Source of the DNA: Chitinophagaceae bacterium
Lineage (GTDB): Bacteria; Bacteroidota; Bacteroidia; Chitinophagales; Chitinophagaceae
Assembly (NCBI GenBank): GCA_017853575.1
Contig: JAFMJI010000001.1
Coordinates: 62,001-126,000 of the forward strand
Direction of reading: 5' to 3'
Length of the DNA stretch: 64,000 nt
Shown one piece after another: positions 53,804 to 63,250 of this stretch; position 1 is the first letter of the stretch, and each line of letters starts with the position of its first letter. The notes below the pieces were generated by a model. The model had not been told where the DNA came from, did no database searches, and saw only the letters and a program-made list of their open reading frames with translations. The position numbers were made by a program, and so were the translations under genes.

Positions 53804-53816
53804 GATTAAAGTTGGT

Positions 53817-54482
53817 TTATTTTTTTTCTTTTCTAATCAATCGAAGTATCACAGGTACCGTTGTAACGAAGATGATCCCGAAAACAATCAATTCCAACTT
53901 AGATTTTAAATCGAATCCAAATTGATTCAAAAAGAATTGATACAGGTAATGTCCGGCAAACAACATGGTGATTGCCCATGCGATGCATCCAATTACATTA
54001 TACAAAGCAAATTTTCCTCTCTCCATTTTTACTATCCCGGCAACAATAGGTGCAAAGGTTCTGATGATGGGAAGAAACCTTGCGAATACGATTGCACCAC
54101 CTCCATGCTTATCATAAAATTCTCTTGCTGCATTCAGGTGTTTTAGTTTGAAGAAAAAAGAATCTTTTCTATTGAATAAATAGGGTCCACTAGCAGCACC
54201 GAACCAATATCCAACAATATTTCCAAGTACGCCTGCACAAACAACTAAACTTGCAATGAGAAGAAGATTGAAAAAATCATAATGAAGATCAAAGAATTCA
54301 GCAGCAAGTTCATTGCAATAAATCCCTGCAACAAATAGCAAAGAATCACCAGGCAAAAAGAATCCGGCGAATAAACCAGTTTCGGCAAACACAATAAACA
54401 AGAAAAGCCAAAGTCCCCCGTGCTGGATATAGAACTCAGGATTTACGAGATCTTTCAATTGTATCGCCAATTCAATCATCAT
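53817..54482 (-). CDS. DedA family membrane protein
   Basis: This 221-residue protein has the VTT/SNARE-associated domain fold. AETGLFAGFFLPGDSLLFVAGIY is the first re-entrant-loop block. FARFLPIIRTFAPIVAGIVKM carries the conserved Arg pair and GPxVAG-like segment required in DedA proteins. Members are lipid scramblases or flippases acting on undecaprenyl phosphate and other phospholipids. Its neighbours are transporters and do not specify the substrate. Confidence 0.92.
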   Translation of the reverse strand: MMIELAIQLKDLVNPEFYIQHGGLWLFLFIVFAETGLFAGFFLPGDSLLFVAGIYCNELAAEFFDLHYDFFNLLLIASLVVCAGVLGNIVGYWFGAASGPYLFNRKDSFFFKLKHLNAAREFYDKHGGGAIVFARFLPIIRTFAPIVAGIVKMERGKFALYNVIGCIAWAITMLFAGHYLYQFFLNQFGFDLKSKLELIVFGIIFVTTVPVILRLIRKEKK

Positions 54483-54490
54483 GAATTCAT

Positions 54491-55750
54491 TTACATGTTT
54501 TCAGAAGAGGTAGCAGGATTCAATTCACCTTCCCATTTGCTTACAGCTGTTGTAGCCAATGCATTTCCCACAACATTGGTCATGGTTCTGAACATATCAC
54601 AAAAATGGTCAATAGGCAAGATCAGTGCAATTCCTTCGGGAGGAATATTAAACATGGCGCAGGTTGCAGTAACCACAACAAGGGATGCTCTGGGCACACC
54701 TGCAATTCCTTTGCTGGTTAACATCAATACCAACAACATTGTAAGCTGTGTACCAACATCCAAATGTATGCCATATGCTTGCGCAATGGCCAAGCTTGCG
54801 AAGGTCATGTACATCATGCTCCCATCCAGGTTAAAACTATAACCCAATGGAAGGATGAAAGAAACAATTTTGTCTTTGCATCCAAATCTTTCCAATTCAC
54901 TTGTGAGTTTTGGAAAAACTGCTTCACTGCTGGTGGTACTAAATGCAACCAGCAATGGTTGTGATATGAACCTGAACAATTCAAAGAGTCTTTTTCCAAG
55001 AATAAAATAACCTACAGTCAGCAATACAACCCAGAGGGATGCAATGCCCATTAAAAAATAAAGCAAGTATTTCCCGTAAAAAATAAATACATCCAATCCT
55101 TTCACAGCAATGACTGCAGCAATTGCACCGAAAACTCCAAGCGGTGCAAAGTTCATGACATAACCCACCATCTTCAATATAATATGTGCAGCTGCATCCA
55201 AAGCCTTTACAATTGATTTTCCTTTTTCACCCAGTGCGGTAGTGCCCACCCCAAAGAAAATACTGAATACCACCAATTGAAGGATTTCATTATTGGCCAT
55301 AGATTCAATGAAACTCTTTGGAAAAACATGCTCGATAAATTTCTGAATAGAAAACTCTTGGGTTTTCCCAATCAAGTCTTTTGCACCTTCTACATCTGCA
55401 GTATCTAAATTGATGGCAGCACCTGGCTGGAAAAAATTTACCAACACCATCCCAAGCAAGAGACTCACCAAAGATGCTGAAACAAACCAGAGCAATGCCT
55501 TACCTCCAACTCTTCCTACCGACGATAAATCCCCCAATTTGGCGATGCCCACCACAAGTGTTGTAAAAACCAATGGTGCAATAACCATCTGTACCAATCG
55601 CAAAAAAATAGTAGTAAGCAATTTGATGTTGGAAGAGAAGGTCTTGATGGTTTCTGGGGAAGACTGAACATGCACCAGATAGCCTGTTAAAATTCCCAAC
55701 GCCATTGCAATCAAGATATAGGTCGTAAGCTTGGAAGAAACTCCTTTCAT
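54491..55750 (-). CDS. dicarboxylate/amino acid:cation symporter (DAACS/SLC1-like)
   Basis: This 419-residue elevator-type transporter has AFSTTSSEAVFPKLTSELERFG (hairpin 1), LPLGYSFNLDGSMMYMTFASLAIAQ (the NMDGT-like substrate-binding helix), TSKGIAGVPRASLVVVTAT (hairpin 2) and PIDHFCDMFRTMTNVVGNA in the last helix. Family members carry glutamate, aspartate or C4-dicarboxylates with Na+ or H+. Asp and Arg in DMFRTMTNVVGN are where acidic substrates bind. It is the first gene of the minus-strand transport block. Confidence 0.93.
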   Translation of the reverse strand: MKGVSSKLTTYILIAMALGILTGYLVHVQSSPETIKTFSSNIKLLTTIFLRLVQMVIAPLVFTTLVVGIAKLGDLSSVGRVGGKALLWFVSASLVSLLLGMVLVNFFQPGAAINLDTADVEGAKDLIGKTQEFSIQKFIEHVFPKSFIESMANNEILQLVVFSIFFGVGTTALGEKGKSIVKALDAAAHIILKMVGYVMNFAPLGVFGAIAAVIAVKGLDVFIFYGKYLLYFLMGIASLWVVLLTVGYFILGKRLFELFRFISQPLLVAFSTTSSEAVFPKLTSELERFGCKDKIVSFILPLGYSFNLDGSMMYMTFASLAIAQAYGIHLDVGTQLTMLLVLMLTSKGIAGVPRASLVVVTATCAMFNIPPEGIALILPIDHFCDMFRTMTNVVGNALATTAVSKWEGELNPATSSENM

Positions 55751-55895
55751 GGCCTGGCTTTCGTTTAAAAATTAGTTCGTAAAATAAAGGATTTCAATGG
55801 ATTTTAGAATTTTATTTGAATGCCAAAAAAATCATTCGAATGGAATAATTAGCTATTTTTAGAAGTCTACAACAACTGTTAACTAAACTATTTCT

Positions 55896-57386
55896 ATGAG
55901 TTTATTTAGAAAAAAATCACTTTCTGCACTTCTCTCTCAAGCAGATGATTCAGAAAAGGGCTTGAAAAGAACATTGGGAGCAGGAAATTTGATTGCATTG
56001 GGAATTGGCGCGATTATTGGCGCAGGTCTTTTTGTTAGAACAGCAGCGGCGGCTGGACAAGCAGCTGGGCCCGGCGTTACACTTTCATTTATTGTAGCTG
56101 CAGTAGGTTGTGCGTTCGCAGGACTCTGCTATGCTGAATTTGCATCAATGATTCCGGTTGCGGGAAGTGCCTATGCATATTCTTATGTTACCATGGGAGA
56201 ACTGATAGCCTGGATTATTGGATGGGCTTTGATCATGGAGTACGCACTTGGTGCTGCTACGGTTTCAATCGCATGGAGTGAATATTTAAACAAATTGCTC
56301 GGAGGTGCAATCCCATATGAGTGGTCGCATTCTCCTTTTGAAAGTTTTACAGATTCAATGGGTGTGCTGCACCAGGGTATGATCAATGCACCTGCATTGG
56401 TTATTCTATTGATGCTTACCCTTTTATTGATCAAAGGAACACAGGAATCTGCTTTTGTAAATGCCATCATTGTATTTATCAAAGTTGCAATCGTATTGAT
56501 CTTCATCGTAATTGGATGGAAATTTATTCGTCCTGAAAATCATACCCCATATTTAATCCCTGCAGATACAGCGCCCGTTACTGATCAGGCTGGAAAAGTG
56601 ATCGCAGATTACAGCGGATGGAACAAGCATGGCTGGGGCGGTGTGTTAGGTGGGGCTGCTATTGTATTTTTTGCTTTCATTGGATTCGATGCAGTATCAA
56701 CAGCAGCGCAGGAAGCAAAAAATCCGAAGCGCGACATGCCGATCGGAATTCTTGGGTCACTTGTAATATGTACCATTCTTTATATTTTGTTTGGCCATGT
56801 ATTAACGGGAGTTGCCAACTGGAAAGATTTCGTTGATCCTGAAAAAGGAAGAGAAGCATCCGTTGCATATGCAATTTCAACGTACATGTCTGGATATGGG
56901 TGGCTTGCATCTGCTGTTACAGTCGCTATTTTGGCAGGTTTTTCATCTGTAATACTTGTGATGTTGATGGGACAGAGCCGTGTATTTTATACCATGAGCA
57001 ATGACGGTTTGATTCCAAAAACTTTTGGAGAATTACATCCGAAATTCAAAACACCTTATAAATCAAACTGGATACTTTTTGTTTTTGTTGGTGCTTTTGC
57101 AGCTTTTGTGCCAGGACACGTAGCGGGCGACCTTACCAGTTTTGGGACTTTGTTCGCATTTGTTTTAGTGAGCTTGGGTGTTTGGATTTTGAGGGTGAAA
57201 GAACCTTCCATTGAAAGACCTTTCAAAACACCAATGGCTCCGGTGGTTGCTGTGCTTGGTGCAGTTATTTGTACTGCGATGATCGTTGGATTGGATAAAC
57301 AGACTTTGACAGTTGCCTTTGCATGGATGGCATTGGGATTGGTTGTCTATTTCCTTTATAGCAGAAAACACAGCAAATTGCAATAA
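55896..57386 (+). CDS. APC-superfamily amino acid permease (CAT type)
   Basis: This 496-residue inner-membrane permease has about 12 helices. The APC signatures GAGNLIALGIGAIIGAGLFV (unwound helix 1), VGCAFAGLCYAEFASMIPVAGSAYAYSYVTMG and FFAFIGFDAVSTAAQEAKNPKRDMP (helix 6) place it with the cationic amino-acid/YfnA-like transporters. A ~35-residue periplasmic segment after GWKFIRPENHTPYL contains a low-homology insert. The substrate cannot be read off. A strong terminator follows. Confidence 0.9.
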   Translation: MSLFRKKSLSALLSQADDSEKGLKRTLGAGNLIALGIGAIIGAGLFVRTAAAAGQAAGPGVTLSFIVAAVGCAFAGLCYAEFASMIPVAGSAYAYSYVTMGELIAWIIGWALIMEYALGAATVSIAWSEYLNKLLGGAIPYEWSHSPFESFTDSMGVLHQGMINAPALVILLMLTLLLIKGTQESAFVNAIIVFIKVAIVLIFIVIGWKFIRPENHTPYLIPADTAPVTDQAGKVIADYSGWNKHGWGGVLGGAAIVFFAFIGFDAVSTAAQEAKNPKRDMPIGILGSLVICTILYILFGHVLTGVANWKDFVDPEKGREASVAYAISTYMSGYGWLASAVTVAILAGFSSVILVMLMGQSRVFYTMSNDGLIPKTFGELHPKFKTPYKSNWILFVFVGAFAAFVPGHVAGDLTSFGTLFAFVLVSLGVWILRVKEPSIERPFKTPMAPVVAVLGAVICTAMIVGLDKQTLTVAFAWMALGLVVYFLYSRKHSKLQ

Positions 57387-57407
57387 ACAATTAGTCAATA
57401 GATTTTC

Positions 57408-57441
57408 ATCCCGGCCATGTTCCATGGCCGGGATTTTTTTT
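57408..57441 (+). terminator. intrinsic terminator after the amino acid permease
   Basis: A perfect 12-bp stem atcccggccatg/catggccgggat with loop ttc is followed by a run of seven T. Confidence 0.95.
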
Positions 57442-57458
57442 ACATATCACAGAACCCT

Positions 57459-57466
57459 TAATTTTG
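57459..57466 (+). promoter_or_regulatory. -7 element TAATTTTG of yebC
   Basis: The TAnnTTTG octamer lies between the permease terminator and yebC, 28 nt before the ATG. No TTG is found at the -33 distance, because that position falls in the terminator T run. Confidence 0.5.
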
Positions 57467-57487
57467 CTGACTTTCAACAAAAGTCAG
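57467..57487 (+). other. hairpin in the yebC 5' leader
   Basis: CTGACTTT-CAACA-AAAGTCAG is a perfect 8-bp stem starting directly after the -7 octamer and ending 7 nt before the ATG. It fills nearly the whole leader. Confidence 0.55.
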
Positions 57488-57494
57488 TTACACT

Positions 57495-58217
57495 ATGGGA
57501 AGGATATTTGAAGTAAGGAAATCAACCATGTTTGCCAGATGGGACAGAATGGCAAAACAATTCACCAGAATAGGAAAAGAAATTGCCATTGCAGTTAAGG
57601 CAGGTGGACCAGATCCAAATACCAACCCAGCATTGCGCAGGTGTTTCCAAAATGCGAAGAGTGTGAACATGCCCAAAGACAGGGTTGAAGCAGCGATCAA
57701 AAGATCTATGGGTAAGGAGATGGACAACTTCGAAGAAATTCTTTACGAAGGATATGGCCCACATGGTATTGCTATTCTGGTTGAAACCGCAACAGACAAT
57801 CATGTAAGAACAGTGGCAAACATCAAATCGCATTTCAATAAAGGAAATGGCGCCATGGGTACGAGTGGCAGTGTGAGTTTTCAATTCAAAAAAATGGGCG
57901 TTTTCAAATTAAAAAATGAAGGAGTGAATGCCGAAGACCTTGAATTGGAATTGATTGATCATGGACTCGAAGAACTGGGTGAAAGCACCAATGATGCAGG
58001 TGAAGAAATTCTTGTGATTAGATGTGCCTTCAGTGATTTCGGTAATATGCAAAAAGCATTAGAAGAAAAAAATATTGCGACGACCAGTGCAGAAGTTGAA
58101 TGGATTCCGAGCAATGTAATTGAGTTGGGAGAAGAGCAGGCCCAAGAAGTATTGAAACTCGTAGATAAATTAGAGCAAGATGATGATGTGCAAAAGGTAT
58201 TTCACAATTTGAAATAA
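57495..58217 (+). CDS. yebC: YebC/PmpR/TACO1 family protein
   Basis: This 240-residue protein begins [20 protein letters not shown], a variant of the usual GHSKW opening. [56 protein letters not shown] and [17 protein letters not shown] follow, all family hallmarks. Long regarded as a DNA-binding regulator, the family is now also linked to relief of ribosome stalling on proline-rich stretches, which EF-P also relieves. It converges on the E1 gene with a 7-bp gap. Confidence 0.93.
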   Translation: MGRIFEVRKSTMFARWDRMAKQFTRIGKEIAIAVKAGGPDPNTNPALRRCFQNAKSVNMPKDRVEAAIKRSMGKEMDNFEEILYEGYGPHGIAILVETATDNHVRTVANIKSHFNKGNGAMGTSGSVSFQFKKMGVFKLKNEGVNAEDLELELIDHGLEELGESTNDAGEEILVIRCAFSDFGNMQKALEEKNIATTSAEVEWIPSNVIELGEEQAQEVLKLVDKLEQDDDVQKVFHNLK

Positions 58218-58224
58218 TCTTTCA

Positions 58225-60606
58225 CTATTCACTCATCATTTCGAGTACTGTTTGCACAATCTGATCAAAGTTGGGTTTTGAAAAATAATCACCATCACTT
58301 CCATAAGCTGGACGGTGAGATTGAGCACAAAGAATTTTGGGAGATACATCCAACCATTTATATCCTCCTTGTTTATCAATCACCTCAGCAAACATAAAGG
58401 AAGAAGCACCACCTGGAACATCTTCATCCACAAATAAAATTCGATTGGTTTTTTTCAGTGATTCTACAATATGATGATGAGTATCGAATGGCAACAATGT
58501 TTGTACATCTATTACTTCAACATGTATATTTTGCTTTTGTAAAAATTCTGCAGCTTCTTCCACAATACGTAATGTGGATCCATAGGACACAACTGTAATG
58601 TCGCTTCCCTCTCGAACTACTTCAGGTATACCCAATGGCAAATGATATTCTAAAAGACTTGAAGGCAATTTTTCCTTCAGTCTATATCCATTCAGACATT
58701 CAACAATGATTCCAGGATTTTTACCATTTAATAATGTGTTATAAAAACCAACTGCCTGCACCATATTTCTTGGCACACAAATATGGAAACCCTTCAATGT
58801 TGTAATCATCATCCCCATTTGTGAGCCGCTATGCCAGATGCCCTCTAAACGATGACCACGGGTTCTGACAATCAACGGGGCAATTTGTTTACCCGCAGAA
58901 CGATAATGCAAGGTGGCTGCATCATCACTCAATACTTGCAAACCAAATAAGAGATAATCCAGATATTGTATCTCAGCAATAGGTTTCAGTCCGCGCATCG
59001 CCATTCCTATTCCCTGTCCCATGATGGTGAGCTCTCTGATACCCGTATCAAATATCCTATCAGCACCATGTTTTTGTTGAAGACCAGCAAAACCCTGATT
59101 TACATCACCAATCATACCAAGGTCTTCTCCAAACGCGAATACTCTTTTATTAGATGAAAACAATTCATCAAAATATCGGTTGAGAATTTCATACCCATTC
59201 AAAATAGGTGCCTCGTCCTGATACTGTATGGTAGGAAGTTGTTGTGAAGTTGAACTTCCTTTTTCACAATACAGATCAGTATTATAGAAATGCTTGTTTT
59301 CAATTTTTAATTGTTGTAAATACGCTTCAATATCCTGAACAAAAGACTTGTTTTGGGCAAAAATGATTGTTTTGTTCAAAGCACTGATGATATCTCTCCT
59401 GAAGGGGGCAGGATTATTATTTAACTCATCTAGTATTTCAGCGACCTGATCATTATGTTCAAAGGAAATAAATAAAGTCAACAAGTCAACCGCAGTTTGT
59501 TTTTGTATTTGAATGGGAGCATCATACAGTTTCCATGTATTGATCCTGCATTCATTTACAAATTGTATGGCCTTTTCTTCCATTGCTTCAATGGTTGATA
59601 AGTTTGCCAAACCATTATCAACAATCCATGAACGCATTTGAGTGAGACAGTCCCATCTTCTCTCCCATTGCAATCGTTCAGAGGATTTATATCGTTCATG
59701 ACTGCCTGAAGTGGAGTGTCCTTGAGGCTGAGTTAATTCTTCTACATGAAATAATACTGGAACGTGTTGGTTTCTTGCTAATGCTATTCCTTCTTCAAAT
59801 AATTCACACATTTGGGCATAATCCCATCCTTTCACTTTATAAATTAGCATCCCATTGCTATCTTTTGTTTTTTCAAAACCAGACAATGCATCTGAGATGG
59901 AAGATTTTACAGTTTGGATTTGTTTAGGAACAGAAATTCCATAGCCATCATCCCAAACAAAAACAACCAATGGAATTTGTGCAACTGCAGCTGCATTCAT
60001 GGTTTCCCAAAAATGGCCTTCACTGGTTGATGCGTCTCCAATGGTACATACAACTATTTCATTTCCATTGTTGGAGATTTGTTGATCCTCTTTCAAACGA
60101 TCAACCTTTCTAAACAATTTTGATGCATATGCGAGTCCAAATGCTTTAGGCAGATGGCCTGCAGTTGGAGCCATTCCTGCTGCCAAGTTTTTCCTGTTTG
60201 CCAAATCAAGAAAATTACCTTCATCATCCACCCATGCAGTAGAAAAATGAGAATTCATGTTTCGCCCTGCACTGTGAGGATCGTTCTTTACATCTGGATC
60301 AGCATAAAGCTGTGAAAAAAATTCATTGATTGTGGCAGTACCAGTTGCGAATGCAAATGTTTGGTCTCTGTAATAACCAGCATAAAAATCCCCAGGCTTG
60401 AAAAATTTTGCCATGGCCACCTGCGGCACTTCTTTTCCATCCCCAAAAATGCCAAACTTGGCTTTTCCTGTCAACACCTCCTTTCTACCCAAAAGGCTTG
60501 CCTGGCGGCTTTCATAGGCAATGCGGTAATCTTCTAACACCGCAGCCTTGAATGCATCGAATGACAATTCACTCACTTGACGCTCAGCCATTAGATTGGG
60601 GTCCAT
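58225..60606 (-). CDS. thiamine-diphosphate 2-oxoacid dehydrogenase E1, alpha-beta fusion
   Basis: This 793-residue fusion holds both E1 halves. The alpha domain (~1-380) has the ThDP motif IGDASTSEGHFWETMN ending DDGYGIS and the phosphorylation-loop-like GSHERYKSSE. The beta domain (~455-793) has FGEDLGMIGDVNQGFAGLQ, RIFDTGIRELTIMGQGIGMA and the C-terminal transketolase fold with VIDVQTLLPFD. In Bacteroidota such fusions are annotated as branched-chain 2-oxoacid dehydrogenase E1. No E2 or E3 gene is adjacent. Confidence 0.92.
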   Translation of the reverse strand: MDPNLMAERQVSELSFDAFKAAVLEDYRIAYESRQASLLGRKEVLTGKAKFGIFGDGKEVPQVAMAKFFKPGDFYAGYYRDQTFAFATGTATINEFFSQLYADPDVKNDPHSAGRNMNSHFSTAWVDDEGNFLDLANRKNLAAGMAPTAGHLPKAFGLAYASKLFRKVDRLKEDQQISNNGNEIVVCTIGDASTSEGHFWETMNAAAVAQIPLVVFVWDDGYGISVPKQIQTVKSSISDALSGFEKTKDSNGMLIYKVKGWDYAQMCELFEEGIALARNQHVPVLFHVEELTQPQGHSTSGSHERYKSSERLQWERRWDCLTQMRSWIVDNGLANLSTIEAMEEKAIQFVNECRINTWKLYDAPIQIQKQTAVDLLTLFISFEHNDQVAEILDELNNNPAPFRRDIISALNKTIIFAQNKSFVQDIEAYLQQLKIENKHFYNTDLYCEKGSSTSQQLPTIQYQDEAPILNGYEILNRYFDELFSSNKRVFAFGEDLGMIGDVNQGFAGLQQKHGADRIFDTGIRELTIMGQGIGMAMRGLKPIAEIQYLDYLLFGLQVLSDDAATLHYRSAGKQIAPLIVRTRGHRLEGIWHSGSQMGMMITTLKGFHICVPRNMVQAVGFYNTLLNGKNPGIIVECLNGYRLKEKLPSSLLEYHLPLGIPEVVREGSDITVVSYGSTLRIVEEAAEFLQKQNIHVEVIDVQTLLPFDTHHHIVESLKKTNRILFVDEDVPGGASSFMFAEVIDKQGGYKWLDVSPKILCAQSHRPAYGSDGDYFSKPNFDQIVQTVLEMMSE

Positions 60607-60676
60607 GCGACAAAACTACCCCCTTTTTTCAATAAAAAAACAGAGATAAAAAACAGTGAATAAGTTCTAGAAAAAC

Positions 60677-61090
60677 CTAGTTTTTCACCTGTTTTGCGTA
60701 CTCTTCAGCAGAAAGTACTTCACCGGAAATTTTCAATTCCAATGGAGCATCCACACCCTTTACTTTTACGAAAACTGTCTTCTCAAAAGGACCAGGAGCT
60801 GCAGCATTGAAGCCAGCTTTCACCTTATCTGTTTGAGATTTCATGATAGGTTGCTGTGGCCAAGTTGGAGTTGTACATCCACAAGAAGCCGTTGCATTTT
60901 CAATCACCAAGGGTTGAGTAGAAATATTGGTGAATGAAAAATCATATGTAACAGGAACGCCCTGTTTGATTTTTCCGAAGTTGTGTTTGGTCTCAGCAAA
61001 CTTGATCACTTTCTCAGCTGTTTGAGAAAATCCAACTGAAACAATAGTCATCACCAACAAGCTTAACAATATCTTTTTCATAATCTTCAT
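60677..61090 (-). CDS. exported DUF1573 protein
   Basis: This 137-residue protein has a signal peptide (MKKILLSLLVMTIVSVGFSQ, after a first alternative Met). The mature part is one DUF1573 immunoglobulin-like domain: FAETKHNFGKIKQGVPVTYDFSFTN, the Cys-containing ATASCGCTTPTWPQQP and KVKAGFNAAAPGPFEKTVFV. The family is abundant in Bacteroidota with unknown function. The CGCTxP motif could bind a metal or form a disulfide. It is divergent from the aminotransferase. Confidence 0.9.
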   Translation of the reverse strand: MKIMKKILLSLLVMTIVSVGFSQTAEKVIKFAETKHNFGKIKQGVPVTYDFSFTNISTQPLVIENATASCGCTTPTWPQQPIMKSQTDKVKAGFNAAAPGPFEKTVFVKVKGVDAPLELKISGEVLSAEEYAKQVKN

Positions 61091-61107
61091 GTTTTAAATT
61101 CAGTTAT

Positions 61108-61115
61108 CAAATGTA
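61108..61115 (-). promoter_or_regulatory. -7 element TACATTTG of the DUF1573 gene
   Basis: This TAnnTTTG match on the minus strand lies 17 nt before the ATG at 61090. A TTTG at 61132-61135 is 16 nt upstream, slightly short for a -33 element. Confidence 0.5.
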
Positions 61116-61172
61116 ATCTTTTTCAAATGTACAAATCCTTTTACATGTATGCTTTTTAACTAATTTTACGTT

Positions 61173-62369
61173 ATGTTAAAACCATCCCAGCGCGGGGAAA
61201 AAATGCCCGCCTCTCCCATCAGGAAACTGGTTCCATTTGCAGAAGCAGCAGAAAAAAAAGGAATTAAGGTATTGTACCTCAACATAGGACAGCCAGATAT
61301 TGAGACTCCCCCATCCATCATGGAGGCAGTCAAAAATGCTCAAATTCCTATTCTGGCTTATAGTCATAGTGCAGGAAATATATCATATCGCAAAAAACTT
61401 TCAGGTTATTATAAAAAACTGGGAATTGAGCTTACAAGCGATCAGATGATTGTAACATCTGGAGGAAGCGAGGCTATTGTATTTGCAATGATGTCTTGTA
61501 TGGATTTGGGTGATGAAATCATCATACCAGAACCATTCTATGCAAACTACAATGGATTCGCAGTGATGGCAGGCGTAAAAATTGTAACAGTAACCTCTGC
61601 AATTGAAGATGGATTTGCACTTCCTCCGATTGAAGCTATTGAAAAAGCAATCACTCCAAAAACAAAAGCGATTCTTATTTGCAATCCAAATAATCCAACT
61701 GGATATTTATACAGCAAAGAAGAAATGCAACAGTTGGAAGAAATTTGTTTCAAACATCAACTGTTTTTGATTTCAGATGAAGCATATCGTGAATTCACCT
61801 ACAATGGAAGCGCAACCAGTGCGTTGAAATTGAATAAAATTTCTGAGCAGGTAATTGTTGTAGACACCATTTCAAAAAGATACTCAGCATGCGGTGCAAG
61901 AATTGGAGCATTCATTACAAAAAATAAAGAAGTATATGCAGCTGCAATGAAATTCGCACAGGCAAGATTGAGTCCGCCCGGACTCGCGCAGATCTTGGCA
62001 GAAGCTGCAGTTGATTTACCTGATAATTACTTTGATGCACCAAAAGCTGCATATCAATCCAGAAGAGATTTGTTGGTAAAAAGATTGAACGCAATGCCAG
62101 GAGTTTTTTGTCCAAACCCCGGTGGAGCATTCTACGTTGTTGCTAGACTCCCAATTGATGATGGTGATAAATTTTGTCAATGGATGTTGGAATCATTTTC
62201 TTTCAATGGAAAAACAGTGATGATGGCACCTGCAAGCGGGTTTTACAATACCCCTGGATTAGGGAAAAACGAAGTGAGGATGGCCTATGTTATCAACAAT
62301 GAAAATATTGATGCAGCCATGGATTGCCTGGAAGAAGCGTTAAAAGTTTATCCAGGAAGAGTTGTTTAG
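61173..62369 (+). CDS. class I aminotransferase (aspartate aminotransferase family)
   Basis: This 398-residue fold-type I PLP enzyme has YLNIGQPDIETP near the N-terminus and VTSGGSEAIVFAMMSCMD for phosphate binding. ICNPNNPTGYLYSKEEM and LISDEAYREFTYNGS precede the Schiff-base Lys in VDTISKRYSACGARIGAF. Family members use aspartate, aromatic amino acids or others; the Ser-Cys after the Lys does not settle this. The end overlaps the convergent EamA gene by 4 bp. Confidence 0.88.
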   Translation: MLKPSQRGEKMPASPIRKLVPFAEAAEKKGIKVLYLNIGQPDIETPPSIMEAVKNAQIPILAYSHSAGNISYRKKLSGYYKKLGIELTSDQMIVTSGGSEAIVFAMMSCMDLGDEIIIPEPFYANYNGFAVMAGVKIVTVTSAIEDGFALPPIEAIEKAITPKTKAILICNPNNPTGYLYSKEEMQQLEEICFKHQLFLISDEAYREFTYNGSATSALKLNKISEQVIVVDTISKRYSACGARIGAFITKNKEVYAAAMKFAQARLSPPGLAQILAEAAVDLPDNYFDAPKAAYQSRRDLLVKRLNAMPGVFCPNPGGAFYVVARLPIDDGDKFCQWMLESFSFNGKTVMMAPASGFYNTPGLGKNEVRMAYVINNENIDAAMDCLEEALKVYPGRVV

Positions 62370-63220
62370 AATCGATTGATGATAAATACTCCACCAATAA
62401 CGAGTACGGATCCTATCAAAGCATAGGTTTCGATACGCTCCCCCAAAATCAATACAGAAAGCATCATGGCAAAAATTGGGATGAGGTTATTGAACACGGA
62501 AGTTTTAACTGCACCAATTTTACTAATCCCTTCATAATACCATACGAATCCCAATACCGTTCCACATATCCCAAGATATGCGATCGCAACCCAAACCATG
62601 GGATTGACTTGTGTTGGAAAATTTTCAAATGGAGCACAAATTGCCAACAGACAAAAGCCCAAGAGTGTTGCCCATGTAGAAGCTTGTAATGGTGTTGTAG
62701 TTTTCAATGCATCTCCTGCATAAAATGTGTACATCGCCCAACAGATTGGACATCCCAACATAAAAGCATCACCCCATGTAAATCCGGAAAGTAAATCATT
62801 CAAGTTACCTCTGGATATTACAATCATCAATCCAAAAATGGATAAAATCATTCCAATGATTTTAATGGTATCAATTTTCTTTTTGTCTTTGATAGAGGTC
62901 ATGATCATCACAAGCACTGGATTTAAAGAAACAATCAAAGCGCCGTGACTTGCTTCCACCAGTCTCAATCCATTGAAGAAAAAATAACTATAACCAAAAA
63001 TACCAGTGAGTCCAAGTATGAGCAATTGAAAAAACTGTTTGCGATTAATCTTAAATGGATTTTTTTCTTTCAATAAAACCATCGGTATCAAAAAAACCAA
63101 TGCAAATACATATCGAAAGGTAGCACCTGTGAATGATCCAAAAACCTGGGCAGCCATACGGGTTGCGATGAATGTTCCTCCCCACATCAATGCAACCAAA
63201 ATAAGTTTAATGTAAATCAC
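62366..63220 (-). CDS. EamA/DMT-family transporter
   Basis: This 284-residue protein has ten predicted helices in two EamA repeats. The first starts LVALMWGGTFIATRMAAQVFG, with LRLVEASHGALIVSLNPVLVMIMT at its end. The second has WGDAFMLGCPICWAMYTFYAG and ISKIGAVKTSVFNNLIPIFAMMLSVLILGE. Such proteins export amino acids or other metabolites; the substrate is unknown. It is preceded by a partial dehydrogenase gene on the same strand (30-bp gap). Confidence 0.92.
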   Translation of the reverse strand: MIYIKLILVALMWGGTFIATRMAAQVFGSFTGATFRYVFALVFLIPMVLLKEKNPFKINRKQFFQLLILGLTGIFGYSYFFFNGLRLVEASHGALIVSLNPVLVMIMTSIKDKKKIDTIKIIGMILSIFGLMIVISRGNLNDLLSGFTWGDAFMLGCPICWAMYTFYAGDALKTTTPLQASTWATLLGFCLLAICAPFENFPTQVNPMVWVAIAYLGICGTVLGFVWYYEGISKIGAVKTSVFNNLIPIFAMMLSVLILGERIETYALIGSVLVIGGVFIINRF

Positions 63221-63250
63221 GCCGCGAAGTTAACATATCTGTTCTTGAAC

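Noticed and set aside
57420-57494. Possible riboswitch or attenuator before yebC
   Set aside because: The stem at 57408-57434 with its T run is a plain terminator for the permease; the second stem is listed only as a leader hairpin.
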